From an uncultured Leptotrichia sp. (GTDB taxonomy: Bacteria > Fusobacteriota > Fusobacteriia > Fusobacteriales > Leptotrichiaceae): a stretch of 17,800 nucleotides of DNA. The stretch spans positions 1 to 17,800 of the forward strand of contig CALIJH010000110.1 in NCBI GenBank assembly GCA_938017765.1, read 5' to 3'. Position 1 is the first letter of the stretch; each line of letters opens with the position of its first letter. The notes beneath the pieces are model-generated. The model ran no database searches, was not told the origin of the DNA, and saw only the letters and a program-made list of their open reading frames with translations. Positions 7,237 to 15,275 of the stretch are shown here, one piece after another. The translations under genes and the position numbers were made by a program.

Positions 7237-8280
7237 CTACACCTCTTTTCCTTTTTTGATTTTTTTCCTAAATTCAAACAGTTTTTCCATTGTTACCAGT
7301 AAAATAAACACTGCTATAATTATATCTATTAAAGATTTGGGAATACCTGTATGTCTTTCCAAGCCCAATGAACCTGATTTCAAAGCCGCAATAAATAGAC
7401 TTAAAAACGGTAATGCCACTATACTTCCTTTGGCGATTAATGCTGCCAGCATACCGTCAAATGCAATATTTGAAGAAAAATTATCCAAAAATACGCCGTA
7501 GATACCCATAACTTCGATAGCTCCTGTCAATCCACCTATTGCACCGCTCAACATCATCCCTGTTACCATTATTTTTTTTGATTTTATTCCTACATATTCC
7601 GAAAAATTAGGATTCATTCCTGTAGAACGTATTTCAAATCCTAACTTTGTCTTTTTCAGCAGGTAATATACTAAAATACATACTATTATCGCGATAAATA
7701 TACCTGCATTGGCTCTGCTCGGTTTCAATATTTTTATGAGTGCCGCACTTTTCTCGATAGGTTTAGTCTGGGAAATCCCTGTTTTTCCTGATAAAGGTCC
7801 ACTTACAAGATATGAAGTTATATATACTGCTACATAATTCATCAATATGGTTACACATACTTCATTTACATTATAAAAAGCCTTTAAAAATCCCGGAATA
7901 AATGCCCATAATGCTCCAATAATCATCGCTGCCAAAAAACATATCAATATATGCAGTAAAGACGGCATACCTTTTAACATGTATCCTACATATGCTGCCG
8001 CTATGGCTCCTAAGTACAGTTCTCCTTCTACTCCTACATTAAAGACACCGACACGTGATGAAACAATAAAAGCAAGTCCTGTCAGTAATAACGGAACAAA
8101 CTTCTCAATTGTCGTTCCAAGATTAAAGTTTCCTATAAAAGCACTTTTAAACAACTGAGTATATACTTCAAAAGGATTTTCTCCCATAAATGCCATAACC
8201 ATTCCGCTCAATACAATGCAGACTATTATAGAAAATAAGACACTTAGATATTTACTGTTTATTATCTTTTTATACAACAT
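7237..8280 (-). CDS. Nucleoside ABC transporter permease (NupB/YufP-like), 347 aa
   Basis: An inner-membrane permease with an N-terminal membrane segment (about 12-31) and the family motif GVFNVGVEGELYLGA (78-92), followed by many hydrophobic segments. RSTGMNPNFSEYVGI and GAIGGLTGAIEVMG are the equivalents of motifs seen in its partner permease. The start ATG lies inside the end of the ATPase gene (11-base overlap), with its GGAGG site within ATPase codons, so the two are translationally coupled. With the second permease it should form the channel heterodimer for nucleosides delivered by the BMP lipoprotein. Confidence 0.9.
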   Translation of the reverse strand: MLYKKIINSKYLSVLFSIIVCIVLSGMVMAFMGENPFEVYTQLFKSAFIGNFNLGTTIEKFVPLLLTGLAFIVSSRVGVFNVGVEGELYLGAIAAAYVGYMLKGMPSLLHILICFLAAMIIGALWAFIPGFLKAFYNVNEVCVTILMNYVAVYITSYLVSGPLSGKTGISQTKPIEKSAALIKILKPSRANAGIFIAIIVCILVYYLLKKTKLGFEIRSTGMNPNFSEYVGIKSKKIMVTGMMLSGAIGGLTGAIEVMGIYGVFLDNFSSNIAFDGMLAALIAKGSIVALPFLSLFIAALKSGSLGLERHTGIPKSLIDIIIAVFILLVTMEKLFEFRKKIKKGKEV

Positions 8281-9793
8281 CTTTTTCTTTACCTCCGGTC
8301 ATTAAAAATCCTACGTTTTCTTCATTTGCATTTTTTGAATCCAAGTCTCCGACTATTTTCCCTTCATACATTACCAGTATTCTATCAGATAACGTCAATA
8401 TTTCTTCCAGTTCTGCGGAAATAAGCAAAACACCTTTATTTTTATCCCGATATTCAACTATATTTTTTCTTATAGTTTCTATTGAGCCTATATCTATTCC
8501 TCTTGTAGGCTGGGATGCAATCAGTAAATCAGTATCGCTTTCCAGCTCTCTTGCAACTACTATTTTCTGAGCATTTCCTCCTGATAGATTTTTAGTCGTA
8601 ATATTAAAATTGGCAGGTCTTATATCAAATTTTTTTATCGTATCTTCAGAAAATTTATTAATTTCTTTTTCTTTCAGATTAATCACGCCTGAAAATGCAC
8701 TGTCTAAAAATTTCGTAGCTATTAAATTTTCTTTTATGTTCATCTCTCTGTTCAGACCTCTTTTATTTCTATCATCGGGAATATGTGCAATACCTGTTTT
8801 TCTTATAAATTGAGGCGTCATATTTGATATTTGAGTATTTTTGAAATGTATTTTACCTTTTTCAACTTCTCTTAAACCTGTTATTGCTTCTACAAGTTCT
8901 TTTTGCCCATTTCCGTCGACCCCTGCTATTCCCAGTATTTCGCCTCTTTTTAATGAAAAGGACAGTCCTCTTATTTTTGATAGCTCTCTATCACTTGGAA
9001 CATAAATATCTTCTACTTTTAAAATAACTTCTTCTGCTTCCATTTTCTTCTTTTTTACTTCCAGTAATACTTCCCTGCCTACCATCATTTTTGCCAGTTT
9101 TGTCGGTGAAGTATCTTTTTTCAATACGGTATCAATGTATTTACTGTCTCTCATTACTGTAATCCTGTCGCTGATTTTCATTACTTCATTTAATTTATGA
9201 GATATGAAAATAATTGATTTTCCGGATTTTTTCAGATTATCCAAAATTTCAAACAGTTTTTCAGTTTCCTGAGGCGTAAGAACAGCTGTAGGCTCGTCTA
9301 AAATAAGAATATCCGCACCTCTATACAGAGTTTTTATTATTTCGACTCTTTGGGCTTCTCCAACTGATATATCCTTTATTTTTTTATTTATCTGAATATC
9401 CAAATTATATTTTTTTACATATTCCAGAACCTTTGTCTTAGCTTTATTAAAATCAACCATGACCATTGACTGTTTAGGTTCAAAACCGAGAATTATGTTT
9501 TCAAGAACTGTCATTTCATTTACTAACATAAATTCCTGATGAACCATACCTATTCCGAGATTTATCGCCTCTTTTGTAGTATAATCTTTCATTTTTTTAT
9601 TATATATTTCTATATTTCCTTCATCAATAGGATATATGCCATATAATATTTTCATCATTGTAGATTTTCCTGCACCGTTTTCTCCTATTAATGAATGAAT
9701 TTCTCCTTCAAATAAATTAAAATTTCCGTTTTTTATTGCCTGAACTTCTCCAAAAGTTTTCACAATATCTGTCATTTTAATTATTTCTTTCAA
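8270..9793 (-). CDS. Nucleoside/sugar-type ABC transporter ATPase with two ABC domains (NupA/YufO-like), 507 aa
   Basis: The first domain has Walker A GENGAGKST (37-45), signature SVGEAQR (143-149) and Walker B LILDEPTA (163-170). The second has a degenerate Walker A GVDGNGQKE (291-299), signature LSGGNAQ (403-409) and a Walker B-like LLIASQPTRGID (423-434). A decayed second nucleotide site with the SQPTRG sequence is usual for ATPases of BMP-dependent nucleoside importers, so it is not a defect. The start is TTG (9793) because AGGAGG lies seven bases before it; the next ATG, six codons in, has no site. It powers the two permeases encoded just downstream. Confidence 0.93.
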   Translation of the reverse strand: MKEIIKMTDIVKTFGEVQAIKNGNFNLFEGEIHSLIGENGAGKSTMMKILYGIYPIDEGNIEIYNKKMKDYTTKEAINLGIGMVHQEFMLVNEMTVLENIILGFEPKQSMVMVDFNKAKTKVLEYVKKYNLDIQINKKIKDISVGEAQRVEIIKTLYRGADILILDEPTAVLTPQETEKLFEILDNLKKSGKSIIFISHKLNEVMKISDRITVMRDSKYIDTVLKKDTSPTKLAKMMVGREVLLEVKKKKMEAEEVILKVEDIYVPSDRELSKIRGLSFSLKRGEILGIAGVDGNGQKELVEAITGLREVEKGKIHFKNTQISNMTPQFIRKTGIAHIPDDRNKRGLNREMNIKENLIATKFLDSAFSGVINLKEKEINKFSEDTIKKFDIRPANFNITTKNLSGGNAQKIVVARELESDTDLLIASQPTRGIDIGSIETIRKNIVEYRDKNKGVLLISAELEEILTLSDRILVMYEGKIVGDLDSKNANEENVGFLMTGGKEKDVV

Positions 9794-9816
9794 AATAATT
9801 CCTCCTATTTTAGAAC

Positions 9817-10881
9817 TTATTCAACTTTAAATCCCGGATAAGATTCTACTTTTATTTCTCCTTTTTTTATTTTTTCAGTTAATTCATTAATCTTTGTCAG
9901 TATGTCCTCAGGAAATTTATCTTTTAAGGCACTTTTTATTACTGCCATATCTGTCAAACCAACTCCGCCATTACTTGCATCCATTCTTACGATTTCTCCA
10001 CCTTTAAAACTGCCTTCATATGCCTGTTTTATCATATTGTATGTCGCAACATCCACTCTTTTAAGCATAGATGTCAGTATAAAACCGGGATATATGTCAT
10101 CCTGATTTATATCTACTCCTATTGCATATTTTTTACTGTCTTTAGCCGCTTCCAATATTCCGTTACCTGTATTTGAAGCTACATTCATTATAATATCTGC
10201 TCCCTGACTGTATTGGGCAAGAGTCAGCTCTTTTCCTTTTAACGGGTCATTGAAAGTTCCTGCAAAAGATACTAATACTTTTGTCTGAGGATCGATATAA
10301 GCAGCTCCCTGTTTATATCCAGTCAAAAAATCCTGTAATACGGGTATATCCATTCCGCCTACCCAACCTATTATTTTTTCTCCATTGACATTAGGAATAT
10401 CTGTTTTTTGAGTAAACAACGCTGCTGCTGCACCTGCTAAGAAAGAACCTTCATTTTGAGCAAATATAACCGAAGAAACATTAGGTTTTTTGACTACACT
10501 GTCAATAATCCCTATTTTCATATCTTTAAACTCATCTGCGTGATTATTTACTATATCTGTAAATTGTGAAGATATTGCCAAAACCAAGTCATAGCTGTCA
10601 TCTGAAGCGGCTGAAACAAAATTTGTTTCCCAATCGGACGGAACTTTAGATTCGAGAACTTTAAATTCTATTCCAAATTCTTCCTGTGCCTTTTTCAATC
10701 CTTCATAAGCAGAGTCATTAAATGATTTATCTCCTAAAAATCCTGCAAATACAACTGCAACTTTCATTTTTTTCTTTCCGTTGCCATTTTTTACATTTTC
10801 GTCATTTTTCTTCCCGTTTCCACAGGAAATTAATAATAAACCGATTAATAATAATAACGTTACTTTTAAAAACTTTTTCAT
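9817..10881 (-). CDS. BMP-family nucleoside-binding lipoprotein (354 aa)
   Basis: The protein starts MKKFLKVTLLLLIGLLLISC, a lipoprotein signal peptide with Cys20 as the lipidation site, then a short Asn/Lys/Gly linker. The BMP/PnrA domain follows: VAVVFAGFLGDKSFNDSAYEG, IGIIDSVV, GSFLAGAAAALFT, WVGGMDIPVLQDFLTGY and AIGVDINQDD, with the Asp and aromatic residues that grip ribose and base in this family. The ATG at 10881 is chosen because the longer frame from TTG 10896 would start inside its own GGAGG site (10890-10894). It is the extracytoplasmic receptor for the ATPase and permeases downstream. A LacI-type operator lies 72 bases upstream, so it may have a repressed promoter of its own within the operon. 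Confidence 0.93.
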   Translation of the reverse strand: MKKFLKVTLLLLIGLLLISCGNGKKNDENVKNGNGKKKMKVAVVFAGFLGDKSFNDSAYEGLKKAQEEFGIEFKVLESKVPSDWETNFVSAASDDSYDLVLAISSQFTDIVNNHADEFKDMKIGIIDSVVKKPNVSSVIFAQNEGSFLAGAAAALFTQKTDIPNVNGEKIIGWVGGMDIPVLQDFLTGYKQGAAYIDPQTKVLVSFAGTFNDPLKGKELTLAQYSQGADIIMNVASNTGNGILEAAKDSKKYAIGVDINQDDIYPGFILTSMLKRVDVATYNMIKQAYEGSFKGGEIVRMDASNGGVGLTDMAVIKSALKDKFPEDILTKINELTEKIKKGEIKVESYPGFKVE

Positions 10882-10948
10882 TTTATTTACCTCCAAATTA
10901 ATATAATTATGTTTTATGAAAGCTTGTAATCCAGTATTATTATTCTGT

Positions 10949-10966
10949 ATTATGTAATCGCTTACA
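10949..10966 (-). promoter_or_regulatory. LacI-type operator upstream of the BMP gene
   Basis: TGTAATCGCTTACA (plus strand, 10953-10966) fits the palindrome TGTAAnCGnTTACA typical of LacI/RbsR/CcpA-like binding sites. On the minus strand it overlaps a weak -10 candidate, CATAAT (10949-10954), with a poor -35 candidate TTTATT 18 bases upstream. The operator call is much firmer than the promoter call. It lies in the 102-base gap between ribokinase and the BMP gene. Confidence 0.65.
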
Positions 10967-10983
10967 TTAATAAATAAAAAATT

Positions 10984-11910
10984 TTAGTTATCTCTATTTT
11001 TTTCAATAAATTCTTCTATTTCTTCCTTAGTAGGAATTGAATCCTGTGCTCCCTGTCTTGTAACAACTATGGCTGAAACTGCTGTTGCATATTTTATTGC
11101 TTTGTCCGTATCTCCGCAATCACATATTTTCATAGCAAATGCACCGATAAATGAATCTCCCGCTGCCGTAGTATCGACCGCTTTTACTTCATAAGCATCA
11201 TATTTTTTGACATTATCATTTTCATCAAAAAGAACACTGCCATTATCTCCTAATGTGAGGATAATATTTTTTATATTGTTCTCTTTCTTTTTATGAAATA
11301 TTTTCCCTATATAGACTTTATCATTAATTCCTATATCGAAAATTTCTTCCATTTCAGTTTCATTTAATATTAAATAATCTGTATTGGCAAAAATTTTATC
11401 ATCTAATTTTGATGCGGGGGCAGGATTAAATATTGTGATTTTTCCAAGTTCTTTCGCCTTTGAAAGGGAAAATTTGACCACATCAAGGGGAATTTCATTT
11501 TGAAGTATCACTATATCGCTTTCAGCTATTACATTAATTTTATTCTGAATATGTTCCTGTGTAATTTCAAAATTACTTCCCGGAATTACGATAATGTTAT
11601 TATTACCGTTTTTATCTACTGTTATGATTGCCCTTCCTGTTAATTTATCACTTTTAATTATATTATCGGACTTAACGTTATTTTTAATCAGGTTTTGGAC
11701 TAAATTTTCTCCTTGAGTGTCATTTCCTGTCATTCCGATCATTTCAACATTCATTCCTAATTTTGCTATGGCAACAGCCTGATTTGCTCCTTTTCCTCCA
11801 CAGCTCTCATAAAATTCATTGCTGAAAATAGTTTCACCTAATTTAGGAAGATTTTCAACTTTTGCAGTCATATCCATATTTAAACTACCTATTACAAGTG
11901 CTTTTTTCAT
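10984..11910 (-). CDS. rbsK: Ribokinase (PfkB family), 308 aa
   Basis: It phosphorylates ribose at O5 with ATP. The N-terminus VIGSLNMDMTAKV and the substrate motif GGKGANQAVAIAKLG (38-52) match ribokinases. NPAPA in mid-protein and DTTAAGDSFIGAF (246-258, catalytic Asp252) form the C-terminal PfkB signature in its ribokinase form. The start is the ATG at 11910, seven bases after AGGAGG (11918-11923); an in-frame ATG 21 bases upstream contains that site and is unlikely to be used. It is the first gene of the nucleoside operon, directly behind a promoter with a LacI-type operator, and would use the ribose released by the nucleoside hydrolases. Confidence 0.92.
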   Translation of the reverse strand: MKKALVIGSLNMDMTAKVENLPKLGETIFSNEFYESCGGKGANQAVAIAKLGMNVEMIGMTGNDTQGENLVQNLIKNNVKSDNIIKSDKLTGRAIITVDKNGNNNIIVIPGSNFEITQEHIQNKINVIAESDIVILQNEIPLDVVKFSLSKAKELGKITIFNPAPASKLDDKIFANTDYLILNETEMEEIFDIGINDKVYIGKIFHKKKENNIKNIILTLGDNGSVLFDENDNVKKYDAYEVKAVDTTAAGDSFIGAFAMKICDCGDTDKAIKYATAVSAIVVTRQGAQDSIPTKEEIEEFIEKNRDN

Positions 11911-11953
11911 TTTTTCACCTCCTCTTTTCAAAAAATTTCATTTTTTTTCAAAA

Positions 11954-11967
11954 TGTAACCGTTTACA
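11954..11967 (-). promoter_or_regulatory. LacI-type operator in front of the ribokinase operon
   Basis: The plus strand reads TGTAACCGTTTACA, again TGTAAnCGnTTACA. It lies between the -10 box and the ribokinase start, just past the expected transcription start, a position at which a bound repressor blocks initiation. The match with the second site at 10953-10966 (ten fixed positions shared) makes regulation by the locally encoded LacI protein likely. Confidence 0.75.
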
Positions 11968-11977
11968 TAACTTTCTT

Positions 11978-12004
11978 ATTATAAATATACCTCATTTTTT
12001 ACAA
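11978..12004 (-). promoter_or_regulatory. Promoter of the ribokinase-nucleoside transport operon
   Basis: On the minus strand a perfect -10 TATAAT (11978-11983) follows -35 TTGTAA (11999-12004) with a 15-base spacer. TTGATT (12006-12011) is an alternative but badly spaced -35. The operator at 11954-11967 lies directly downstream. Confidence 0.6.
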
Positions 12005-12033
12005 AAATCAAGAGCAAAAAATAAAATAAATTC

Positions 12034-12127
12034 AAAAAGACTGCTTTAAAATAGGAAATAAGCACTTTATTGACAAGAAATTTTTTTCAATGTCATTAAA
12101 AATAATAATTTCCGATTTAAAACAGTC
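12034..12127 (-). terminator. Long hairpin terminator after the stand-alone nucleoside hydrolase
   Basis: The arms 12039-12059 and 12108-12127 pair over about 19 positions, with one bulge, one mismatch and one G-U wobble that exists only in minus-strand RNA. The loop holds a second stem (TGACA 12071-12075 with TGTCA 12091-12095, continued by GAAA and TTTC). The minus-strand RNA then runs into U5. It would end transcription from the nucleoside hydrolase at 12285-13220 and insulate the ribokinase promoter. The rest of the 353-base gap (12128-12284) shows only AT-rich sequence. Confidence 0.6.
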
Positions 12128-12284
12128 CTATTTAGGAATTATATCTTACTATATTTTATTTTTCGTTATTTGTTCTTTTTATTGTTATTTTTATATTTTC
12201 ATTATACTGAATAATGTTATATTATCTTTTTGAAATCTGTTTTCTTTAAACCTTTTCTTTTTTATTCTGACATATAATTCTTTA

Positions 12285-13220
12285 TTATTTTTCTATTGCA
12301 TTAAAGATAATATCCCAAAATTTGTCCAGATTAATTTCTATAGATGTATAAATATCCAAGCTTGATTTTTCCGAACTATCCGAACAGCCGCATTTACCGC
12401 ATATTGTCTGTCCATATCTTTCACTATCTCTTATTTCTATCTCGCAGTCAGTTTTTTCCAATTTTACTATATTTTCATCAATCAAATAAACCAAAGTAAC
12501 TACATCATGCAGTGTATGATAGATAAAATTCCCGTTTTCATCATATCTCTTAGGAAAATGTAATATCTGATATAAAAAATCCGACTTTTTTGTATTTGTG
12601 TCTCTAATTTTTTTTATTATGCTCTCATCAGGCAGAGTTTTATTTGTTACTTCAAGGGACATCATTCTTATCGGAACTCCTGAAGAAAAAACTATTGATG
12701 CAGCTTCAGGGTCGGCATAGATATTAAATTCGGCATAAGGAGTTACATTTCCACCTTTACAGCTTCCTCCCATAAGAACTATTTTTTCAATCTTTTCTTT
12801 TATTAACGGTTCAAATTTTAATGCCATTGCAATATTAGTCAACGGCCCTACAGGAACAAGTGTTATCTTTTCATTGCTCTTCAAGAGAGTATCTATTATA
12901 AAATTGACAGCGTGTTCCGATTTTTCTTTTTTATCAGTATCAGGAAGTTTAATCCCGTCAAGCCCTGTTTTTCCATGAAAATCTTCAGCTATTATCTGTC
13001 TTTTTCTCATTAGAGGAGCTGTCATTCCTTTATAGATAGGAATGTTCAAATTCAGATAATCACATATTTTTAAAGCATTGATTGTTACTTTTTCTATAGT
13101 TTGATTTCCTGCAACAGTAGTTATTCCGAGTAAATCAAATTTTTCATGAACTCCTGCAAGCATTATTGCTATAGCGTCATCATGTCCCGGATCGCAGTCT
13201 AAAATTATCTTTTTTTTCAT
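12285..13220 (-). CDS. Inosine/uridine-preferring nucleoside hydrolase, intact (311 aa)
   Basis: Full-length nucleoside hydrolase that cleaves ribonucleosides to base and ribose in the cytoplasm. Ca-binding and catalytic residues are in ILDCDPGHDDA (Asp8, Asp10, Asp14, Asp15) and at His238-Asp239 (TLHDV). LVPVGPLTNIAMAL (121-134), VLMGGS (148-153) and AEFNIYADPEAA (163-174) are the other hallmark segments. The ATG has AGGAGAG upstream. It is a close relative of the broken operonic copy. Near the C-terminus it has an unusual cluster, CGKCGC (274-279), where the other copy reads LCDYFG. It is separated from the transport operon by a terminator and has no LacI-type operator upstream, so it may be expressed independently. 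Confidence 0.92.
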   Translation of the reverse strand: MKKKIILDCDPGHDDAIAIMLAGVHEKFDLLGITTVAGNQTIEKVTINALKICDYLNLNIPIYKGMTAPLMRKRQIIAEDFHGKTGLDGIKLPDTDKKEKSEHAVNFIIDTLLKSNEKITLVPVGPLTNIAMALKFEPLIKEKIEKIVLMGGSCKGGNVTPYAEFNIYADPEAASIVFSSGVPIRMMSLEVTNKTLPDESIIKKIRDTNTKKSDFLYQILHFPKRYDENGNFIYHTLHDVVTLVYLIDENIVKLEKTDCEIEIRDSERYGQTICGKCGCSDSSEKSSLDIYTSIEINLDKFWDIIFNAIEK

Positions 13221-13342
13221 TTTTATACTCTCCTGATTTTATCATATTTTATAATTATTCTTGAATATAATTACTTATATCCTTGTTTTCTTCATTTTGA
13301 AAATAACTTTTTTCAAATTGCAAAAATATTTAATAATAATTT

Positions 13343-14557
13343 TTAATCAACTCTCAACGCTTCCATAGGTTCCAGTGAAGCCGCCTTTTTAGCCGGATAT
13401 ACTCCAAATATCAATCCAATCATAGTCGAAACAAATATACATATGACTACTACCGTAGGACTTAATATTGGTGTGGTTTTTATAAAAATACCTATCAGCA
13501 GAGCTGTCAAATACCCAAATACTGCTCCGATTATACCACCAAAAAATGTTAAAATAATAGCTTCAATTAAAAACTGAACAAGAATATCTTTTGTCTTTGC
13601 TCCAATAGCCTTTCTAAGTCCAACTTCTCTAATCCTTTCTGTAACACTTACAAGCATTATGTTCATAACTCCTATTCCTCCTACAAATAGCGAAATAGCA
13701 GCAACTCCGCTTATAAACAGTGAAAGCATACTAAGAATATTGTTAAACTGGTCAAGTCCCTGACTTGTCGAACTTACACTATAAGTATTGGGAGAGCTTC
13801 CTCTTGATTTTAAAGATTGTTTGACCACTTCCATTACTCTTGCCATATCATTGGCATCCGTCGCCTTTGCCTGTAAAGCGGTAAATTTATCCTGTTCATT
13901 ACCATTTATATGGTTCAGATAATTATTCGGAAGAAGCCCCATTGCAGGCACCTGATCGTCTTCACCCATACTCAGACTTGCAAAAGGATCTTTAAATACT
14001 CCGACGATTGTTACAGTCTGGCTGTTTTTTCTAAAATTTAAAGTCAATTTTTTACCTATCGGATTTTGTCCCGGATACATTTTTTCAGCCGTTGTACTAT
14101 CTATCATTACGTATTTCCCGTCTTTTCTATATTCGTTAGGTAAAAACTTTCTTCCCCTTAATACTGTATAATTTGACATTTTAAAGTAATCTTCCGTTAC
14201 TCCCGTTCCTATAAACATTTTGGTGTCATCTCCTACTGATATTCTTGCATAAGTACTTGACGTAGGTGTAACTGCTTCAATTCCTTCTATTTTTTTCAAT
14301 TTTTCTATGTCTTTTGTTGTAAGCAAATCCTGTGTCTTATATGTTTGTCCGGGTGAAGTATCTACTGATATATCAAAATTTGATACTCCTAATTTATTCA
14401 GGTCTCCTGTAATATTTTCCTGAACTCCCGCACCGAGGGATGACATCATTACAACAGCGGATATTCCGATTATTATCCCAAGCATTGTCAGAAAAGAACG
14501 TACTTTATAACTAAATAGATTTGATACGGACAGTTTTAATAATTCAAGAAAATCCAT
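13343..14557 (-). CDS. MacB-type ABC transporter permease (FtsX/MacB family), 404 aa
   Basis: The topology is that of MacB/LolC-type proteins: one N-terminal membrane helix (about 20-42, SFLTMLGIIIGISAVVMMSS), a large periplasmic domain (about 43-275), then three helices (about 280-305, 325-358, 366-388). The cytoplasmic coupling segment ERIREVGLRKAIGAK (about 307-321) and the C-terminal AKKAASLEPMEALRVD are family hallmarks. The ATG immediately follows the stop of the ATPase gene, so both are co-translated; AGGAGAGGAG lies at the end of the ATPase. In E. coli MacB both parts are fused, here they are split. It should work mechanically on periplasmic substrate through the adaptor and TolC-like channel. 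Substrates could be macrolides, peptides, siderophores or lipoproteins. Confidence 0.92.
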   Translation of the reverse strand: MDFLELLKLSVSNLFSYKVRSFLTMLGIIIGISAVVMMSSLGAGVQENITGDLNKLGVSNFDISVDTSPGQTYKTQDLLTTKDIEKLKKIEGIEAVTPTSSTYARISVGDDTKMFIGTGVTEDYFKMSNYTVLRGRKFLPNEYRKDGKYVMIDSTTAEKMYPGQNPIGKKLTLNFRKNSQTVTIVGVFKDPFASLSMGEDDQVPAMGLLPNNYLNHINGNEQDKFTALQAKATDANDMARVMEVVKQSLKSRGSSPNTYSVSSTSQGLDQFNNILSMLSLFISGVAAISLFVGGIGVMNIMLVSVTERIREVGLRKAIGAKTKDILVQFLIEAIILTFFGGIIGAVFGYLTALLIGIFIKTTPILSPTVVVICIFVSTMIGLIFGVYPAKKAASLEPMEALRVD

Positions 14558-15250
14558 TTATACTCCTCTCCTGTTATGAACAATTTCATCTTTTTCTATT
14601 ACTCCGTCTTTTAATCTTATTATTCGTTTACAATGTTCAGCAACATCTTCTTCGTGGGTAACCATTACTATAGTCGTACCTTTATCATTCAGATTTTTAA
14701 ATATTTCAAGGACTTCTTCTCCTGATTTTGTATCCAAATTTCCTGTAGGCTCATCGGCTAAAAGTATTCTCGGATTATTTATTATCGCTCTTGCAATTGC
14801 TACTCTCTGTCTTTGTCCACCCGACATTTCATTAGGTTTATGATGAATTCTGTCTCCTAATCCGACACTTTTCAATGCTTCTGTTGCTTTTTTTATTCTT
14901 TCACTTTTTTTAAGTCCTGCATAAAGGGCAGGAAGTGCCACATTTTCAACTGCCGTCATTTTAGGAAGCAAATTAAAAGTTTGAAAAACAAATCCTATCT
15001 TTTTATTTCTTACTTCTGCCAGTGCGTCCCCTTTTATAGTCGATACATCCTGTTTATCCAAAATATATTTTCCTGATGTCAGACTGTCCAAACAGCCTAA
15101 AATATTCATAAGAGTGGATTTCCCGCTTCCAGAAGGACCCATAAAAGCCACATATTCTCCTTCACTTACTGAAAGATTCAATTTTTTTAAAACTTCCAAT
15201 TCCATATTACCGTTTTTATAAACTTTTACTATATCGCTTACTTTTATCAT
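14558..15250 (-). CDS. MacB/LolD-type ABC transporter ATPase, 230 aa
   Basis: A single ABC domain of normal length: Walker A GPSGSGKST (38-46), Q-loop FVFQTFNLLPKMT (87-99), signature MSGGQRQRVAIARA (142-155), Walker B ILLADEPTGNLD (162-173) and switch His199 in MVTHEED. The sequence LLPKMTAVENVALPALYAG is typical of the LolD/MacB/FtsE group. The start ATG has AGAGGT upstream, 25 bases after the adaptor gene. It energises the adjacent permease in the inner membrane. Confidence 0.93.
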   Translation of the reverse strand: MIKVSDIVKVYKNGNMELEVLKKLNLSVSEGEYVAFMGPSGSGKSTLMNILGCLDSLTSGKYILDKQDVSTIKGDALAEVRNKKIGFVFQTFNLLPKMTAVENVALPALYAGLKKSERIKKATEALKSVGLGDRIHHKPNEMSGGQRQRVAIARAIINNPRILLADEPTGNLDTKSGEEVLEIFKNLNDKGTTIVMVTHEEDVAEHCKRIIRLKDGVIEKDEIVHNRRGV

Positions 15251-15275
15251 AAAAATTACCTCTGACTATTATTTT

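Noticed and set aside
10881..10896. Longer BMP gene start at TTG 10896
   Set aside because: The TTG overlaps the GGAGG ribosome-binding site itself, and the lipoprotein signal peptide begins naturally at ATG 10881.
11910..11931. Ribokinase start at ATG 11931
   Set aside because: This ATG leaves the AGGAGG site inside the coding region and adds residues not seen in ribokinases; ATG 11910 has ideal spacing.
12128..12284. Riboswitch or small RNA in the gap before the ribokinase promoter
   Set aside because: Only AT-rich sequence and a short TCCTATTTAGGA palindrome were seen, with no purine-riboswitch-like conserved core.
13297..13316. Hairpin TTGAAAA/TTTTCAA as terminator of the export operon
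   Set aside because: The stem is seven pairs with a single G-C and no clean U-tract; too weak to call.
13221..13342. Promoter or operator before the intact nucleoside hydrolase
   Set aside because: AT-rich boxes exist everywhere in this gap; TAATTAT/ATAATTA arms are visible, but no clear -35/-10 pair and no LacI-type site were found.
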